Part shown: in pieces, positions 1-8,719 of the stretch
Layout: each line of letters starts with the position of its first letter
How positions within the stretch are numbered: position 1 is the stretch's first letter
Source of the DNA: Halobacillus litoralis
GTDB taxonomy: Bacteria > Bacillota > Bacilli > Bacillales > Halobacillaceae
Assembly (NCBI RefSeq): GCF_009856355.1
Contig: NZ_WMEW01000010.1
Location: forward strand, 62,001-126,000
Length of the DNA: 64,000 nucleotides
Direction: 5' to 3'
Notes under the pieces: model-generated
The model's input: the letters and a program-made list of their open reading frames with translations, nothing else
Database searches by the model: none
What the model was told of the DNA's origin: nothing
Position numbers and translations under genes: made by a program

Positions 1-1263
1 GGAAGCAAAATATCCGTACGCGGGATTGCAAAAGCGCTGAATGTCAGTGAAGGAACGGCCTACCGTGCTATTAAGGAAGCGGAAAACCAGCATCTTGTCA
101 GTACGATGGAACGTGTGGGTACCATCCGGATTGAAAAGAAGAAAAAAGAAAATATCGAACGTTTGACCTTCGCCGAGATCGTCAACGTTGTCGATGGACA
201 GGTGCTTGGCGGCAGGGAAGGACTTTACAAGACGCTTGGAAAGTTTGTCATCGGGGCTATGAAACTGGAAGCGATGATGCGCTATACAGAAGCGGGTTCC
301 CTCCTCATTGTCGGAAACCGGACGAACGCCCATGAACTTGCGGTAAAAGAGGGAGCGGCCGTTTTAGTAACGGGAGGATTTGATACAACGGATACCGTAA
401 AAAAACTGGCGGACGAAAAGAAACTCCCTGTCATTTCCACGAGTTATGATACATTTACGGTAGCGACCATGATCAATAGAGCCATATACGATCAGCTGAT
501 TAAAAAGGAAATCGTGCTGGTGGATGATATTTATACATCTTTTGAGAATTCGAGGTTTCTCTCTACAGGAGATACCGTTCAGCGCTGGCACGATTTAAAT
601 GATGAAACAAAGCACAGCCGCTATCCTGTCGTTGATGAACAGAACCGTGTGGTCGGAATTGTAACTTCCAAGGATGTTATTGGACAGGAAAAAACGGTAA
701 GGATCGATAAGGTGATGACCCGTAATCCGATGACAGCTCATACGACAACGTCGCTGGCCAATGCGGCGCATGTGATGGTGTGGGAAGGGATCGAACTAAT
801 GCCTGTCGTTGACACGAGTCACAAATTCCAGGGGATCATTTCCCGTCAGGATGTGTTGAAGGCGCTGCAGCATATTCAACGTCAGCCGCAGGTAGGGGAA
901 ACGATTGATGATCTGGCTACCAACCGCATGGTCATGGTAGAGAGTGATCAGGAGCCCCGGAGGTGGAGTACGAGGGTGACACCGCAGATGACCAACCAGC
1001 TTGGGACGATGTCTTATGGTGTGTTTGTTTCTCTGATCACAGAGGCATCAAGCCGGATGCTGCGGAAGTATAAAAAAGGGGATCTGGTCGTCGAAAATAT
1101 TTCCGTCTACTTTATCAAGCCGGTGCAGATTGAAAGTGATATAGAAATCAGTCCGCAGATTTTAGAAGTCGGACGTAAATTTGCGAAGGTGGACATTGAA
1201 GTTCACCACGGGAAAGCCATTGTCGGGAAAGCTCTCCTTATGGCGCAGTTGATCGACCGATAA
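1..1263 (+). CDS. ytoI: YtoI-like CBS/DRTGG/hotdog regulator-like protein, 5' end cut by window
   Basis: The frame is open from base 1, so the gene begins before the window and about 420 codons are visible. The first 35 codons (SVRGIAKALNVSEGTAYRAIKEAE) look like a helix-turn-helix with a recognition helix. Next comes a DRTGG-like region (about 55-165), two CBS repeats (about 185-300, with SRYPVVDEQNRVVGIVTSKD and LMPVVDTSHKFQGIISRQD), and a C-terminal hotdog/thioesterase-like fold (about 330-420, ending GKALLMAQL). This order matches B. subtilis YtoI. CBS pairs usually bind adenine nucleotides, and the fold suggests a ligand-sensing DNA-binding protein, but the target is unknown. The gene converges on ytpI. 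Confidence 0.85.
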   Translation, partial: GSKISVRGIAKALNVSEGTAYRAIKEAENQHLVSTMERVGTIRIEKKKKENIERLTFAEIVNVVDGQVLGGREGLYKTLGKFVIGAMKLEAMMRYTEAGSLLIVGNRTNAHELAVKEGAAVLVTGGFDTTDTVKKLADEKKLPVISTSYDTFTVATMINRAIYDQLIKKEIVLVDDIYTSFENSRFLSTGDTVQRWHDLNDETKHSRYPVVDEQNRVVGIVTSKDVIGQEKTVRIDKVMTRNPMTAHTTTSLANAAHVMVWEGIELMPVVDTSHKFQGIISRQDVLKALQHIQRQPQVGETIDDLATNRMVMVESDQEPRRWSTRVTPQMTNQLGTMSYGVFVSLITEASSRMLRKYKKGDLVVENISVYFIKPVQIESDIEISPQILEVGRKFAKVDIEVHHGKAIVGKALLMAQLIDR

Positions 1264-1290
1264 AAAAAGCCGCTGTCCGGGCAGCGGCTT
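1264..1290 (-). terminator. Rho-independent terminator of ytpI
   Basis: A 9-bp stem (AAGCCGCTG / CAGCGGCTT, 1267-1275 and 1282-1290) is followed on the minus strand by a run of T (plus-strand TAAAAAAA at 1261-1268). It lies between the convergent ytoI and ytpI. The T run is on the ytpI side only, so it mainly serves the minus strand. Confidence 0.8.
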
Positions 1291-1300
1291 CGTGCCACAT

Positions 1301-1603
1301 TCAAGTCTGGGAATGGGCCTCCTGTTTTTTGTATTCCTGCTGATAGTGGCGGCTCGCTTTCCATCCAAGCCGTGCCTGGGCAGCCCCCAGAATCAGGAAC
1401 ACCAGCCCGACAAACAAGGAGAGCCTTGTCTGATAGAATACATATTGATTAATCGCAAAGAAAAACACGAATCCACCGAGAAAAATCTTAGACCTGCTGT
1501 TCAAGTACTCCTGTGTGAGTGGATCGCGGGCCCGGATGACCATCACTTTGTAATAAATGTAAAGGACAAGGGAAACTAAAATGAGAATCGGAAAAATAAT
1601 CAA
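1301..1603 (-). CDS. ytpI: YtpI family small membrane protein
   Basis: A 100-residue protein of unknown function with three hydrophobic segments (about 1-20, 42-57 and 62-80) and a charged, glutamine-rich C-terminus. Length, position between ytoI and nrnA, and the three-segment pattern match YtpI of Bacillus. The start is TTG at 1603-1601, with AGGAG ten bases upstream on the minus strand. It is transcribed alone, divergently from nrnA, and ends in its own hairpin. No catalytic motif can be seen, so no function is proposed. Confidence 0.75.
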   Translation of the reverse strand: MIIFPILILVSLVLYIYYKVMVIRARDPLTQEYLNSRSKIFLGGFVFFFAINQYVFYQTRLSLFVGLVFLILGAAQARLGWKASRHYQQEYKKQEAHSQT

Positions 1604-1726
1604 GGTTAATCGACTCCTGATCGTTAAGAATTCCTTATCATTGTAGCTTGTTTTTTTGGAAAAGGCTACCTGTGCCTGGAATTCTTAAAGCAGATGTCAG
1701 GAAAAAATAAGAGGAGGCTTCAACTC

Positions 1727-2683
1727 ATGTCTACACAAGCCATTATACAATCCATTAAAGAATATTCGACCATCATCATCCATCGTCACATCCGTCCGGA
1801 TCCGGACGCCTATGGTTCGCAGGCCGGGCTTGCCGAAATCATTAAAGCAAGCTTTCCGGACAAACAGGTGTATCTTGCGGGAGAAGGGGAGCCTTCACTG
1901 GCTTTTCTTGCCGAAATGGACGATATTGAGGATGATACGTTCAAGGAAGCTCTGGTAATTGTCTGTGACACCGCCAATCAGGCCCGGATTGATGATCAAA
2001 GATTTGCCTCCGGAAATCAGCTGGTGAAAATCGACCACCACCCTGACGTCGACCAGTACGGGGATGTTCAATGGGTGGATACGACATCCAGCTCCACATC
2101 GGAAATGATCTACCATTTATATAAGGAAGGGATCGAGGCAGGATTTAAGATGAATGAACGTTCTGCACGACTGTTGTATGCAGGAATCGTAGGCGATACC
2201 GGGCGTTTTCTTTTTCCGAGCACAACGAACAAAACGCTCTCATACGCGGCTGATTTAGTTCATTACGATTTTGATCGATCTTCCCTGTTTAATGAAATGT
2301 ACAAAACCCCTGTCCATGTCGCCAGATTGAAAGGATACGTGCTGGAGAATTTCACACTTCATCCTGCCGGGTATTCGACCATTCGTCTGGATAAGGAAAC
2401 GTTGGAGCGTTTTGGTGTGACTGCGACAGAAACAAGCCAGCTGGTGGGTCTGCTCGGAGATATTGAGGGAATTCTTGCGTGGGCGTTCTTTGTGGAAGAA
2501 GAGGATAATATCCGCGTCCGCCTGCGTTCGAAAGGTCCGGTGATCAATGGAGTGGCTGCTGATCATAATGGCGGTGGACACCCGATGGCCTCCGGAGCTT
2601 CTGCTTCAGACTGGGCGGAAACAGAGGAAATTGCTGGAGAATTGGAGGAGGTCTGTAAAGCTTATCAAAAGGAGGAGGGGTAA
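1727..2683 (+). CDS. nrnA: NrnA, oligoribonuclease / pAp phosphatase (DHH-DHHA1)
   Basis: 318 residues. NrnA degrades very short RNA oligomers (nanoRNA) and hydrolyses 3'-phosphoadenosine 5'-phosphate, so it does the work of E. coli Orn and CysQ. The manganese-binding motifs of the DHH family are visible: RPDPDAYGS (about 23-31), VCDTA with Asp81, the DHH triad at 103-105 (KIDHHPDVDQYG), GDTGRF near 161, and the DHHA1 glycine motif NGGGHPMASG near 280-290. The start is ATG 1727, preceded by GAGGAGG at 1711-1717; an in-frame ATG at 1694 has no ribosome binding site. The bidirectional terminator at 2811 follows after a repeat remnant. Confidence 0.93.
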   Translation: MSTQAIIQSIKEYSTIIIHRHIRPDPDAYGSQAGLAEIIKASFPDKQVYLAGEGEPSLAFLAEMDDIEDDTFKEALVIVCDTANQARIDDQRFASGNQLVKIDHHPDVDQYGDVQWVDTTSSSTSEMIYHLYKEGIEAGFKMNERSARLLYAGIVGDTGRFLFPSTTNKTLSYAADLVHYDFDRSSLFNEMYKTPVHVARLKGYVLENFTLHPAGYSTIRLDKETLERFGVTATETSQLVGLLGDIEGILAWAFFVEEEDNIRVRLRSKGPVINGVAADHNGGGHPMASGASASDWAETEEIAGELEEVCKAYQKEEG

Positions 2684-2684
2684 G

Positions 2685-2727
2685 CGTGCGTGCTGCGGGC
2701 ACGGCATCCGCTTATTTAGAACCGTTT
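2685..2727 (+). repeat. Remnant of the 300-bp intergenic repeat
   Basis: Bases 2691-2719 (TGCTGCGGGCACGGCATCCG, then CTTATTTAG) resemble 14331-14361 of the full repeat copy (TGCCGCGGGCACGGCCTCAG, then CTAATTTAG); most positions are identical. Only this short internal part is present, directly after the nrnA stop codon, so it looks like a decayed or truncated copy. Confidence 0.55.
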
Positions 2728-2810
2728 CCCTTTTGTACAGCAGAATAAGAATGTGGAGAGCATTCTTCCACACAAGAGTCCATGATCTTAAGGGTGACAA
2801 TGCCATTAAA

Positions 2811-2846
2811 AAAGCTGCCGAGAATCTTCTCGGCAGCTTTATTTTT
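2811..2846. terminator. Bidirectional terminator between nrnA and ytrI
   Basis: The 12-bp stem AAAGCTGCCGAG / CTCGGCAGCTTT (2811-2822 and 2829-2840) has ATTTTT on the plus side and TTTAAT on the minus side after the stem. It can end both the nrnA transcript and the convergent ytrHI transcript. Confidence 0.85.
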
Positions 2847-2954
2847 GGAATAGGCTTCAAAATACGGGCTCCTCTGGAAAGGGAATGAAGAAACTGGAAA
2901 AACACGGCGTTTCCGGCATATGGACGAACAGGTGGAAGTGTGAGCCTTCGTTTC

Positions 2955-3452
2955 TTACCGCACCAGCTTTATTTCAAGTCTCAAGGTAATGATTTCGGAT
3001 ATGATCAGCTGGTTGACTTTTAATTGGTAGGTAAAATCATCCACCACATAGTTTTTGCTTTCAAGGGAAGTTAAAATCAAGTCCGTCTGCTCTGCAACGA
3101 CCTGCACACGCTTGCCCGGCAGGGAGGAGAGCTGATCTTTCGCCATAGACGTCAGCTGATGCTGGGTAAGCAGATCAACTTCAAGCTTTTTGGCATTGGT
3201 GTACGAGACGTCCATTTCGCTTACCGTCAACGGTGCGGTGTCCATATCCTTGTTTTTATTGTTCAGGAGCCCTTCATACTTCACTTCCAATTCATGCAGT
3301 TCTGTCGTTAATGCAATATGTTCTTCCGTATATTTCTGCTGCAGCTGTCCGTGGGTGTAAAGAAAAAAAAGCCAGCCGGCAATGGTACCTAACAGGACAC
3401 CAGCGAAAAAGCGTCTCCATTCCCTGCTTCTATGGTAAGGAGGAAAGTGCAT
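2955..3452 (-). CDS. ytrI: YtrI, sporulation membrane protein
   Basis: 165 residues. One transmembrane helix near the N-terminus (about 15-33, FFAGVLLGTIAGWLFFLYTH) is followed by a coiled-coil-like stretch (about 36-70, rich in Glu, Leu and Lys) and a soluble C-terminal part. This matches YtrI, which in B. subtilis is made in the mother cell with YtrH and is needed for efficient sporulation (established knowledge). It lies three bases downstream of ytrH, so the two form an operon ending at the 2811 hairpin. The biochemical role is unknown. Confidence 0.82.
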   Translation of the reverse strand: MHFPPYHRSREWRRFFAGVLLGTIAGWLFFLYTHGQLQQKYTEEHIALTTELHELEVKYEGLLNNKNKDMDTAPLTVSEMDVSYTNAKKLEVDLLTQHQLTSMAKDQLSSLPGKRVQVVAEQTDLILTSLESKNYVVDDFTYQLKVNQLIISEIITLRLEIKLVR

Positions 3453-3455
3453 GCA

Positions 3456-3788
3456 TCAGGTCACCTCTTCTCCGAGCAGCCACTCAAACAGGAGAAGGGC
3501 TGCCTTCACCCCGCCCATAGCCGCGACGATAATGACGATCTGCTTGAACATATCAAAAGTAGAGCCGTCCAGGATTCCTTTTTCAAAGTTGCTGATGGCA
3601 TCAAAGGTTCCGCCTATGGCTGCTACAACGGCCCAGATTCTTAAACTTTTGGCGATACGGAACATGGCGGTCAGCGGAGCTTCTCCGGTTAAGTAACTGC
3701 CAATACATCCAATGAGGGTCCCGCCTACAATAACTCCAAAAGCGATAAAGAAACATTGGATCATGGATACGATTAAACGGTCTTCCAT
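3456..3788 (-). CDS. ytrH: YtrH, sporulation membrane protein
   Basis: 110 residues with about three hydrophobic segments (about 5-33, 46-63 and 83-105) and glycine-rich helices (GVIVGGTLIGCIGSYL). It matches YtrH, the first gene of the mother-cell ytrHI pair. The start is ATG at 3788, preceded on the minus strand by AAAGAGGG. A sigma-E promoter is expected from B. subtilis, but I could not find a convincing -35/-10 pair with correct spacing between 3789 and 3880. It is divergent from dnaE. Confidence 0.85.
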   Translation of the reverse strand: MEDRLIVSMIQCFFIAFGVIVGGTLIGCIGSYLTGEAPLTAMFRIAKSLRIWAVVAAIGGTFDAISNFEKGILDGSTFDMFKQIVIIVAAMGGVKAALLLFEWLLGEEVT

Positions 3789-3865
3789 CTTGTCCCTCTT
3801 TCCGCCTGGAAAATGTGTTTCTATTTAAACGGATATTCTTTTTCCTGTGGTTTTATGCAGAGGGC

Positions 3866-3894
3866 TTTATTCCCTGTTCAATAGTAGCTATAAT
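3866..3894 (+). promoter_or_regulatory. Likely sigma-A promoter of dnaE
   Basis: TTTATT at 3866-3871, a 17-base gap, and a perfect TATAAT at 3889-3894, about 25 bases before the dnaE start. The -35 is poor. Confidence 0.5.
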
Positions 3895-3919
3895 TTACAC
3901 ATGAAAGAAGGTGTACGAA

Positions 3920-6900
3920 ATGACTTTCACCCATTTAAACGTCCGCAGCGGCTATAGTCTGATGAAGAGTACGGTGAAGATTAACGATTTGGTCAGTGAA
4001 GCGAAAGGCCGCGGATTCCAGTCGATCGCTTTAACGGATGAGAACACGTTGAGCGGGGCGCTGGCGTTTTATCAGGAGTGCCGGGCCCACGGCATCCAAC
4101 CGATTATCGGTATATCCACAACTATAGAAGATCGTTCTCTTCTCCATCCGGTACTGCTTCTTGCAGAAAATCAGACGGGATATAAAAATCTGATGAAAGC
4201 AGCTACGTGGGCGAACACAAAAGACGAGCCGTTGAGTCTTGAAACGTTTGCCGGCATGAGCGATGGACTGATTGTCGTTCATAAGACATCGGCCTCGCCG
4301 TGGGCAGAGCCTATAGCCGGACGGATGTTTGAGCACATGGAAGACGGGTTGAACCGTTGGAAGGACGCAGTGAAGAAAAGGAATTTTTACTTAAGTATTC
4401 AAGATCTGGACCTTCATTCTGAACGGCAGCTGCACACCCCTTTACGGGAATGGACGGATGAGAAGGGGCTGCAGGTAACGGCAGTCGGGGATGTCCGCTA
4501 TATAAGGAAAGAGGAAGCGGACGCCTATCACTGCTTAAGAGCAGTGGAGGAAGGGACACGTTTTACACCTGATCATGCTCACGGTCCTTATTACTTGAAA
4601 AGTGCGGAGGAAATGGAGGCCTTTTTCGGAGAATGGTGGCCGGAAGTCCTCGAAACGACAGGGCACATTGCAGAGCGCTGTCAATGGGATATGAACCTGA
4701 ACCAGCAGCTTCTTCCTACATATCCGGCGCCTGAAGGAAAGAGCGCCGCTGTTTATCTGCGTGAGCTCTGTGAACAAGCCCTCCATGAAAAATATGAAGG
4801 AAAGGCGGAAGCTTTCCAGCGCCTGAATCATGAGTTGAGCGTAATTGAATCCATGGAATTCAGTGATTACTTCTTAATTGTCTGGGACTTTATCGCGTTT
4901 GCCCGGGAAAAGGGCATCAATGCTGGTCCGGGCCGGGGGTCGGCCGCAGGATCAATCGTTGCTTATCTGCTTGAAATCACGAAGGTGGACCCGCTCGAAT
5001 ATCAACTGCTTTTTGAACGGTTTTTAAATCCGGAACGTATTACGATGCCGGATATCGATATCGACTTTCCTGACCAGCGGAGGGATGAGGTCATTTCCTA
5101 CGTTGCTGAAAAATACGGCAGGCAGCATGCAGCTCAGATCAGCACGTTCGGTACCTTCGCTGCCAAAAGTGTACTCAGGGAATTATTCAAGGTTCTCCAT
5201 ATTGATGAAAGTGATGCCTCTTATATTCTTCATCAGCTGCCGAAGCAGACGAATCAATCGCTCGTAGAGATCGTCCGTCATTCGGAGGAACTGAAAGATT
5301 ATATTAGAAACTCGGAAAAACTGAAGCATCTATTCAAGATTGCGGCCAAACTGGAAGGCCTTCCACGTCATATTTCCACACATGCGGCAGGGGTAGTCCT
5401 TTCCGAACAGCCGCTGATGGAATATACCCCCTTGATGAAAAGTCAGGGAGATGTATATTTAACCCAGCTCACGATGGGGGATCTGGAAAAGATCGGCCTT
5501 CTGAAAATTGATTTTCTAGGACTGCGTAACTTAACCTTTATGGAAAATCTGGAGCGTAAAATTCAAAGGACAGAAAGCCGTTCCTTCTCTCTTGACCACA
5601 TTCCATTGAATGATCCGGAAACCTTTTCCCTGCTTTCAAAAGGAAAAACCAATGGAGTCTTCCAGCTGGAGTCGCAGGGAATGAAGCAGGTTTTGACGAA
5701 GCTGAAGCCGACCCACTTTGAAGATGTGGTGGCTGTCAACGCTCTTTACCGGCCGGGCCCGATGGAATATATCGATACGTATGTGAAGAGGAAGAATCAA
5801 AACGAAGCTTTCAATCTTCCGCACCCGGATTTAAAGGAGATTTTGAGTCCAACGTATGGTGTGCTCGTCTATCAGGAGCAGATTATGCAGGTGGCAGGGC
5901 TTATAGCAGGCTATTCATTAGGACAGGCGGACATGCTCCGAAGAGCGGTTAGTAAAAAACAGGGCGGAGTTTTGGAGAGTGAAAGGAAAGCGTTTGTAAC
6001 AGGAGCTTTGGAAAACGACTATTCCGAGCAGGTGGCGGAGCAGCTGTTTGACTGGATAGTCAAGTTCTCAAATTACGGATTTAACCGGAGCCATGCGGTC
6101 GCCTATAGTTTGATTTCTTATCAGCTGGCTTTTATGAAAGCTCATTACCCCTCGGCCTTTATGGCAGAGCTCATCAACGCTAATCTTGGCGATCGCGAGA
6201 AACTGGCAGCTTACATCCGGGAAGCGAGAGACATGCGCGTGAATGTGAAGGCTCCCTCTATTAATAAAAGCGGGACGACCGCCCGGGGATCCCGAAATGA
6301 GATCATTATGGGTTTTCTTTCCATCAAAGGCGTGGGATATCAAGCGGCTAAAGCCATTGTGGAAGGACGCGGGCAGCAGCCCTTCCGGCATTTGAATGAT
6401 TTCTGTCTGCGTGTGGATACGAAAATCGTTTCACGCAAAGTGATCGAGGGTCTAATTATAGCCGGGGCGTTTGATGACCTTCATCCTAATCGTGCGAGTG
6501 CCCTCGCCACGATTGATCAAGCCCTCGAGCAGGGGGAGTTATTCAAGGAGTTTCAGGATCAGCCCGGTTTTTTTGATCAGGAAATGGTCATGGATATGGT
6601 GGACGTTGATCCATTCCCCCTTCTCAAGAATCTGGCGATGGAAAAAGAAGTCCTTGGCACGTACTTGTCCGATCATCCTCTGGAAAGTCAGCGTAAAGGC
6701 CTCAGGCGCATAGGCGTCCTGGCTCTTTCACAGCTGTACCGAATGAAAATGAATAACAAAGTCGATACAGCTGCGGTCGTAGACAGCATTCGGGAAATCC
6801 GAACAAAACGCGGGGACCCGATGGCCTTTTTATCCTTAAGTGATGAAACTGCCGAAGTGGATGCCGTCATCTTTCCGGATACGTACAGGGACGTTAAAGT

Positions 6901-7279
6901 GTGGCTGGCAGAGCAGATGCTTGTCACAGCCTCAGGAAAAGTCGAAGAAAGAAACGGAAGGAAACAGCTGATTATTCAGTCTCTGGATCCTTTTGAAATG
7001 GAACAGGACCGCCGGGGAGAAGAGCAGGAGGAGCGCCGGCTGTTCATTAAAGTGACAGAAGAGAATGAGAATGAAGCGATTCAGCAGTTGAAGGAAACAG
7101 CGCAGTATTTCCCGGGGAATACCCCTGTTTTCCTGTTCCGGTCTGAAGATCGGAAAACCTACCGGCTGGACGAAAGCTACGGGCTGCAGCCGACAAGAGA
7201 CTGTCTGGATCAATTGAATGACTTTTTCGGCGAGAAGCATGTGGCATTAAGGAGCAATCGGAAGAAGACGGAAAATTAA
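3920..7279 (+). CDS. dnaE: DnaE, error-prone replicative DNA polymerase III alpha subunit
   Basis: 1119 residues. DnaE works with PolC in Gram-positive replication; it extends primers on the lagging strand before handing over to PolC. Visible order: PHP domain from residue 1 (THLNVRSGYSLMKS), the palm with GPGRGSAAGSIVAYLLEITK and the metal-binding PDIDIDFPD (about 376-384), fingers, a helix-hairpin-helix region (about 780-860), and a C-terminal OB-fold (about 930-1010). PolC's internal exonuclease domain is absent, which fits DnaE. ATG 3920 is chosen because AAAGAAGG lies seven bases upstream; the frame extends to a GTG at 3911 inside the ribosome binding site. Confidence 0.96.
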   Translation: MTFTHLNVRSGYSLMKSTVKINDLVSEAKGRGFQSIALTDENTLSGALAFYQECRAHGIQPIIGISTTIEDRSLLHPVLLLAENQTGYKNLMKAATWANTKDEPLSLETFAGMSDGLIVVHKTSASPWAEPIAGRMFEHMEDGLNRWKDAVKKRNFYLSIQDLDLHSERQLHTPLREWTDEKGLQVTAVGDVRYIRKEEADAYHCLRAVEEGTRFTPDHAHGPYYLKSAEEMEAFFGEWWPEVLETTGHIAERCQWDMNLNQQLLPTYPAPEGKSAAVYLRELCEQALHEKYEGKAEAFQRLNHELSVIESMEFSDYFLIVWDFIAFAREKGINAGPGRGSAAGSIVAYLLEITKVDPLEYQLLFERFLNPERITMPDIDIDFPDQRRDEVISYVAEKYGRQHAAQISTFGTFAAKSVLRELFKVLHIDESDASYILHQLPKQTNQSLVEIVRHSEELKDYIRNSEKLKHLFKIAAKLEGLPRHISTHAAGVVLSEQPLMEYTPLMKSQGDVYLTQLTMGDLEKIGLLKIDFLGLRNLTFMENLERKIQRTESRSFSLDHIPLNDPETFSLLSKGKTNGVFQLESQGMKQVLTKLKPTHFEDVVAVNALYRPGPMEYIDTYVKRKNQNEAFNLPHPDLKEILSPTYGVLVYQEQIMQVAGLIAGYSLGQADMLRRAVSKKQGGVLESERKAFVTGALENDYSEQVAEQLFDWIVKFSNYGFNRSHAVAYSLISYQLAFMKAHYPSAFMAELINANLGDREKLAAYIREARDMRVNVKAPSINKSGTTARGSRNEIIMGFLSIKGVGYQAAKAIVEGRGQQPFRHLNDFCLRVDTKIVSRKVIEGLIIAGAFDDLHPNRASALATIDQALEQGELFKEFQDQPGFFDQEMVMDMVDVDPFPLLKNLAMEKEVLGTYLSDHPLESQRKGLRRIGVLALSQLYRMKMNNKVDTAAVVDSIREIRTKRGDPMAFLSLSDETAEVDAVIFPDTYRDVKVWLAEQMLVTASGKVEERNGRKQLIIQSLDPFEMEQDRRGEEQEERRLFIKVTEENENEAIQQLKETAQYFPGNTPVFLFRSEDRKTYRLDESYGLQPTRDCLDQLNDFFGEKHVALRSNRKKTEN

Positions 7280-7305
7280 AAACTAAGTCCATATTTTTGA
7301 AAATC

Positions 7306-7333
7306 TTTACACGACCTTTTCATCTGTTATAAT
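7306..7333 (+). promoter_or_regulatory. Sigma-A promoter of ytsJ
   Basis: TTTACA (7306-7311), 16 bases, TATAAT (7328-7333). Transcription should start near 7340, which puts the palindrome at 7346-7360 just inside the transcript. Confidence 0.75.
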
Positions 7334-7345
7334 TAAAGAGTTACT

Positions 7346-7360
7346 GGTGGTCAGACCACC
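7346..7360. promoter_or_regulatory. GntR/FadR-type operator (TGGT-N3-ACCA palindrome)
   Basis: GGTGGTCAGACCACC is a perfect 15-base odd palindrome. Its core TGGTCAGACCA fits the TGGT-N3-ACCA operator of FadR-type GntR regulators (established knowledge). It sits about 6-20 bases after the predicted ytsJ start site, a usual place for repression. The GntR gene at 8720 is the obvious candidate binder; that link is inference. Confidence 0.6.
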
Positions 7361-7403
7361 TGGGTCGGTTCAATCATTCATTCATTTAAAGGAGCGTGTT
7401 GTT

Positions 7404-8642
7404 GTGTCAAATCTGCGAGACGAAGCATTGCATATACACCGAGTGAACAAAGGGAAGCTGGAAACTCATTCTAAAGTACCCGTCCGGAATGCGAAGGATC
7501 TAAGTCTTGCCTACTCCCCTGGAGTGGCTGAGCCATGTAAGGAAATCTATGACCATAAAGAGACGGTCTATGACTATACAATGAAGGGCAACATGGTGGC
7601 GGTTGTCAGCGACGGCTCTGCGGTACTCGGACTTGGGAATATCGGCCCCGAGGCTGCTCTTCCAGTCATGGAGGGGAAAGCCGCCTTGTTCAAAAGCTTT
7701 GCAGGCGTCGACGCTTTTCCTATCTGCCTGAACACAAGAGAAGTCGATCAGATTGTGAATACGGTGAAGCTGATGGAGCCTACCTTTGGGGGCGTAAACC
7801 TGGAAGATATCGCTGCACCAAACTGCTTTATTATTGAAGATCGTTTGAAAAAAGAAACGAATATCCCTATCTTCCACGATGATCAGCACGGAACCGCTAT
7901 CGTAACTGTCGCAGGTCTGATGAACGCTTTGAAGTTGACTGGAAAATCATGGTCGGACATTAAAGTAGTGGCCAATGGAGCAGGAGCAGCAGGGATCGCT
8001 ATTATTAAATTACTTTACCATTTCGGTGTACGTGATATTATTATGTGTGATTCCAAAGGAGCTATTTTTGAAGGCCGCGACTATGGAATGAATGATGTCA
8101 AAGATGAAATCGCTAAAATTACGAACAAAGACCGGGTCGAAGGAGCTCTTGAAGAGGTCATGGAGGATGCCGACGTCTTTATCGGTGTATCGGTTGGAGG
8201 GCTGTTGTCCAAGGAGACCGTTGCCCGTATGAAAGATGATTCCATCATATTTGCTATGGCCAATCCGGAGCCGGAAATCATGCCCGAGGATGCGAAGGAA
8301 GCAGGAGCCCGGGTGATCGGTACAGGCCGATCTGATTTCCCCAACCAGGTCAACAACGTTCTGGCTTTTCCTGGAATCTTCAGAGGAGCGCTTGATGTAC
8401 GCGCGACACGAATCAATGAAAAAATGAAAATCGCAGCCGCCGAGGCCATTGCTTCACTTGTAAGTGAAGACGAATTGAGTGAGGATTATGTTATTCCTGC
8501 TCCATTTGATCCGCGCGTAGCGCCGGCTGTAGCGGCAAGCGTTGCCAAGGCCGCAATGGAGTCAGGGGTGGCTCGTCATCATGTCGATCCTGAAGAAGTA
8601 GCAGAAAAGACGAGACAGCTTACTTTAATTGATGAAGAATAA
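7404..8642 (+). CDS. ytsJ: NAD(P)-dependent malic enzyme (decarboxylating)
   Basis: 412 residues. Converts malate to pyruvate and CO2 with reduction of NADP (or NAD), which gives NADPH for biosynthesis when cells grow on malate. N-terminal malic domain: LAYSPGVAEPCKEI, GNIGPEAALPVMEGKAALF, the metal site FHDDQHGTAI (about 153-162). C-terminal Rossmann domain: VVANGAGAAGIA (about 188-199) and MANPEPEIMPEDA. It lacks an allosteric C-terminal extension, so it is the short bacterial form. The start is GTG 7404 with AAAGGAG nine bases upstream; the longer frame from 7347 would begin inside the operator. Position after dnaE matches ytsJ, the main NADP malic enzyme of B. subtilis. Confidence 0.93.
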   Translation: MSNLRDEALHIHRVNKGKLETHSKVPVRNAKDLSLAYSPGVAEPCKEIYDHKETVYDYTMKGNMVAVVSDGSAVLGLGNIGPEAALPVMEGKAALFKSFAGVDAFPICLNTREVDQIVNTVKLMEPTFGGVNLEDIAAPNCFIIEDRLKKETNIPIFHDDQHGTAIVTVAGLMNALKLTGKSWSDIKVVANGAGAAGIAIIKLLYHFGVRDIIMCDSKGAIFEGRDYGMNDVKDEIAKITNKDRVEGALEEVMEDADVFIGVSVGGLLSKETVARMKDDSIIFAMANPEPEIMPEDAKEAGARVIGTGRSDFPNQVNNVLAFPGIFRGALDVRATRINEKMKIAAAEAIASLVSEDELSEDYVIPAPFDPRVAPAVAASVAKAAMESGVARHHVDPEEVAEKTRQLTLIDEE

Positions 8643-8719
8643 CTGCCGGAAAAGGGGAAAGGGATCTTTCCCTTTACATATGGCCGTAGGATGAAGCGCG
8701 AAAGAGGTGTTCGGATACG

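Noticed and set aside
3789-3880. Sigma-E promoter for ytrHI
   Set aside because: Partial matches (CATAAAA, GAATAT) occur on the minus strand, but no pair has the 13-15 base spacing needed.
8654-8679. Hairpin AAAGGGA/TCCCTTT after ytsJ
   Set aside because: The stem is short and no T run follows; I could not call it a terminator, so ytsJ may read through into the GntR gene.
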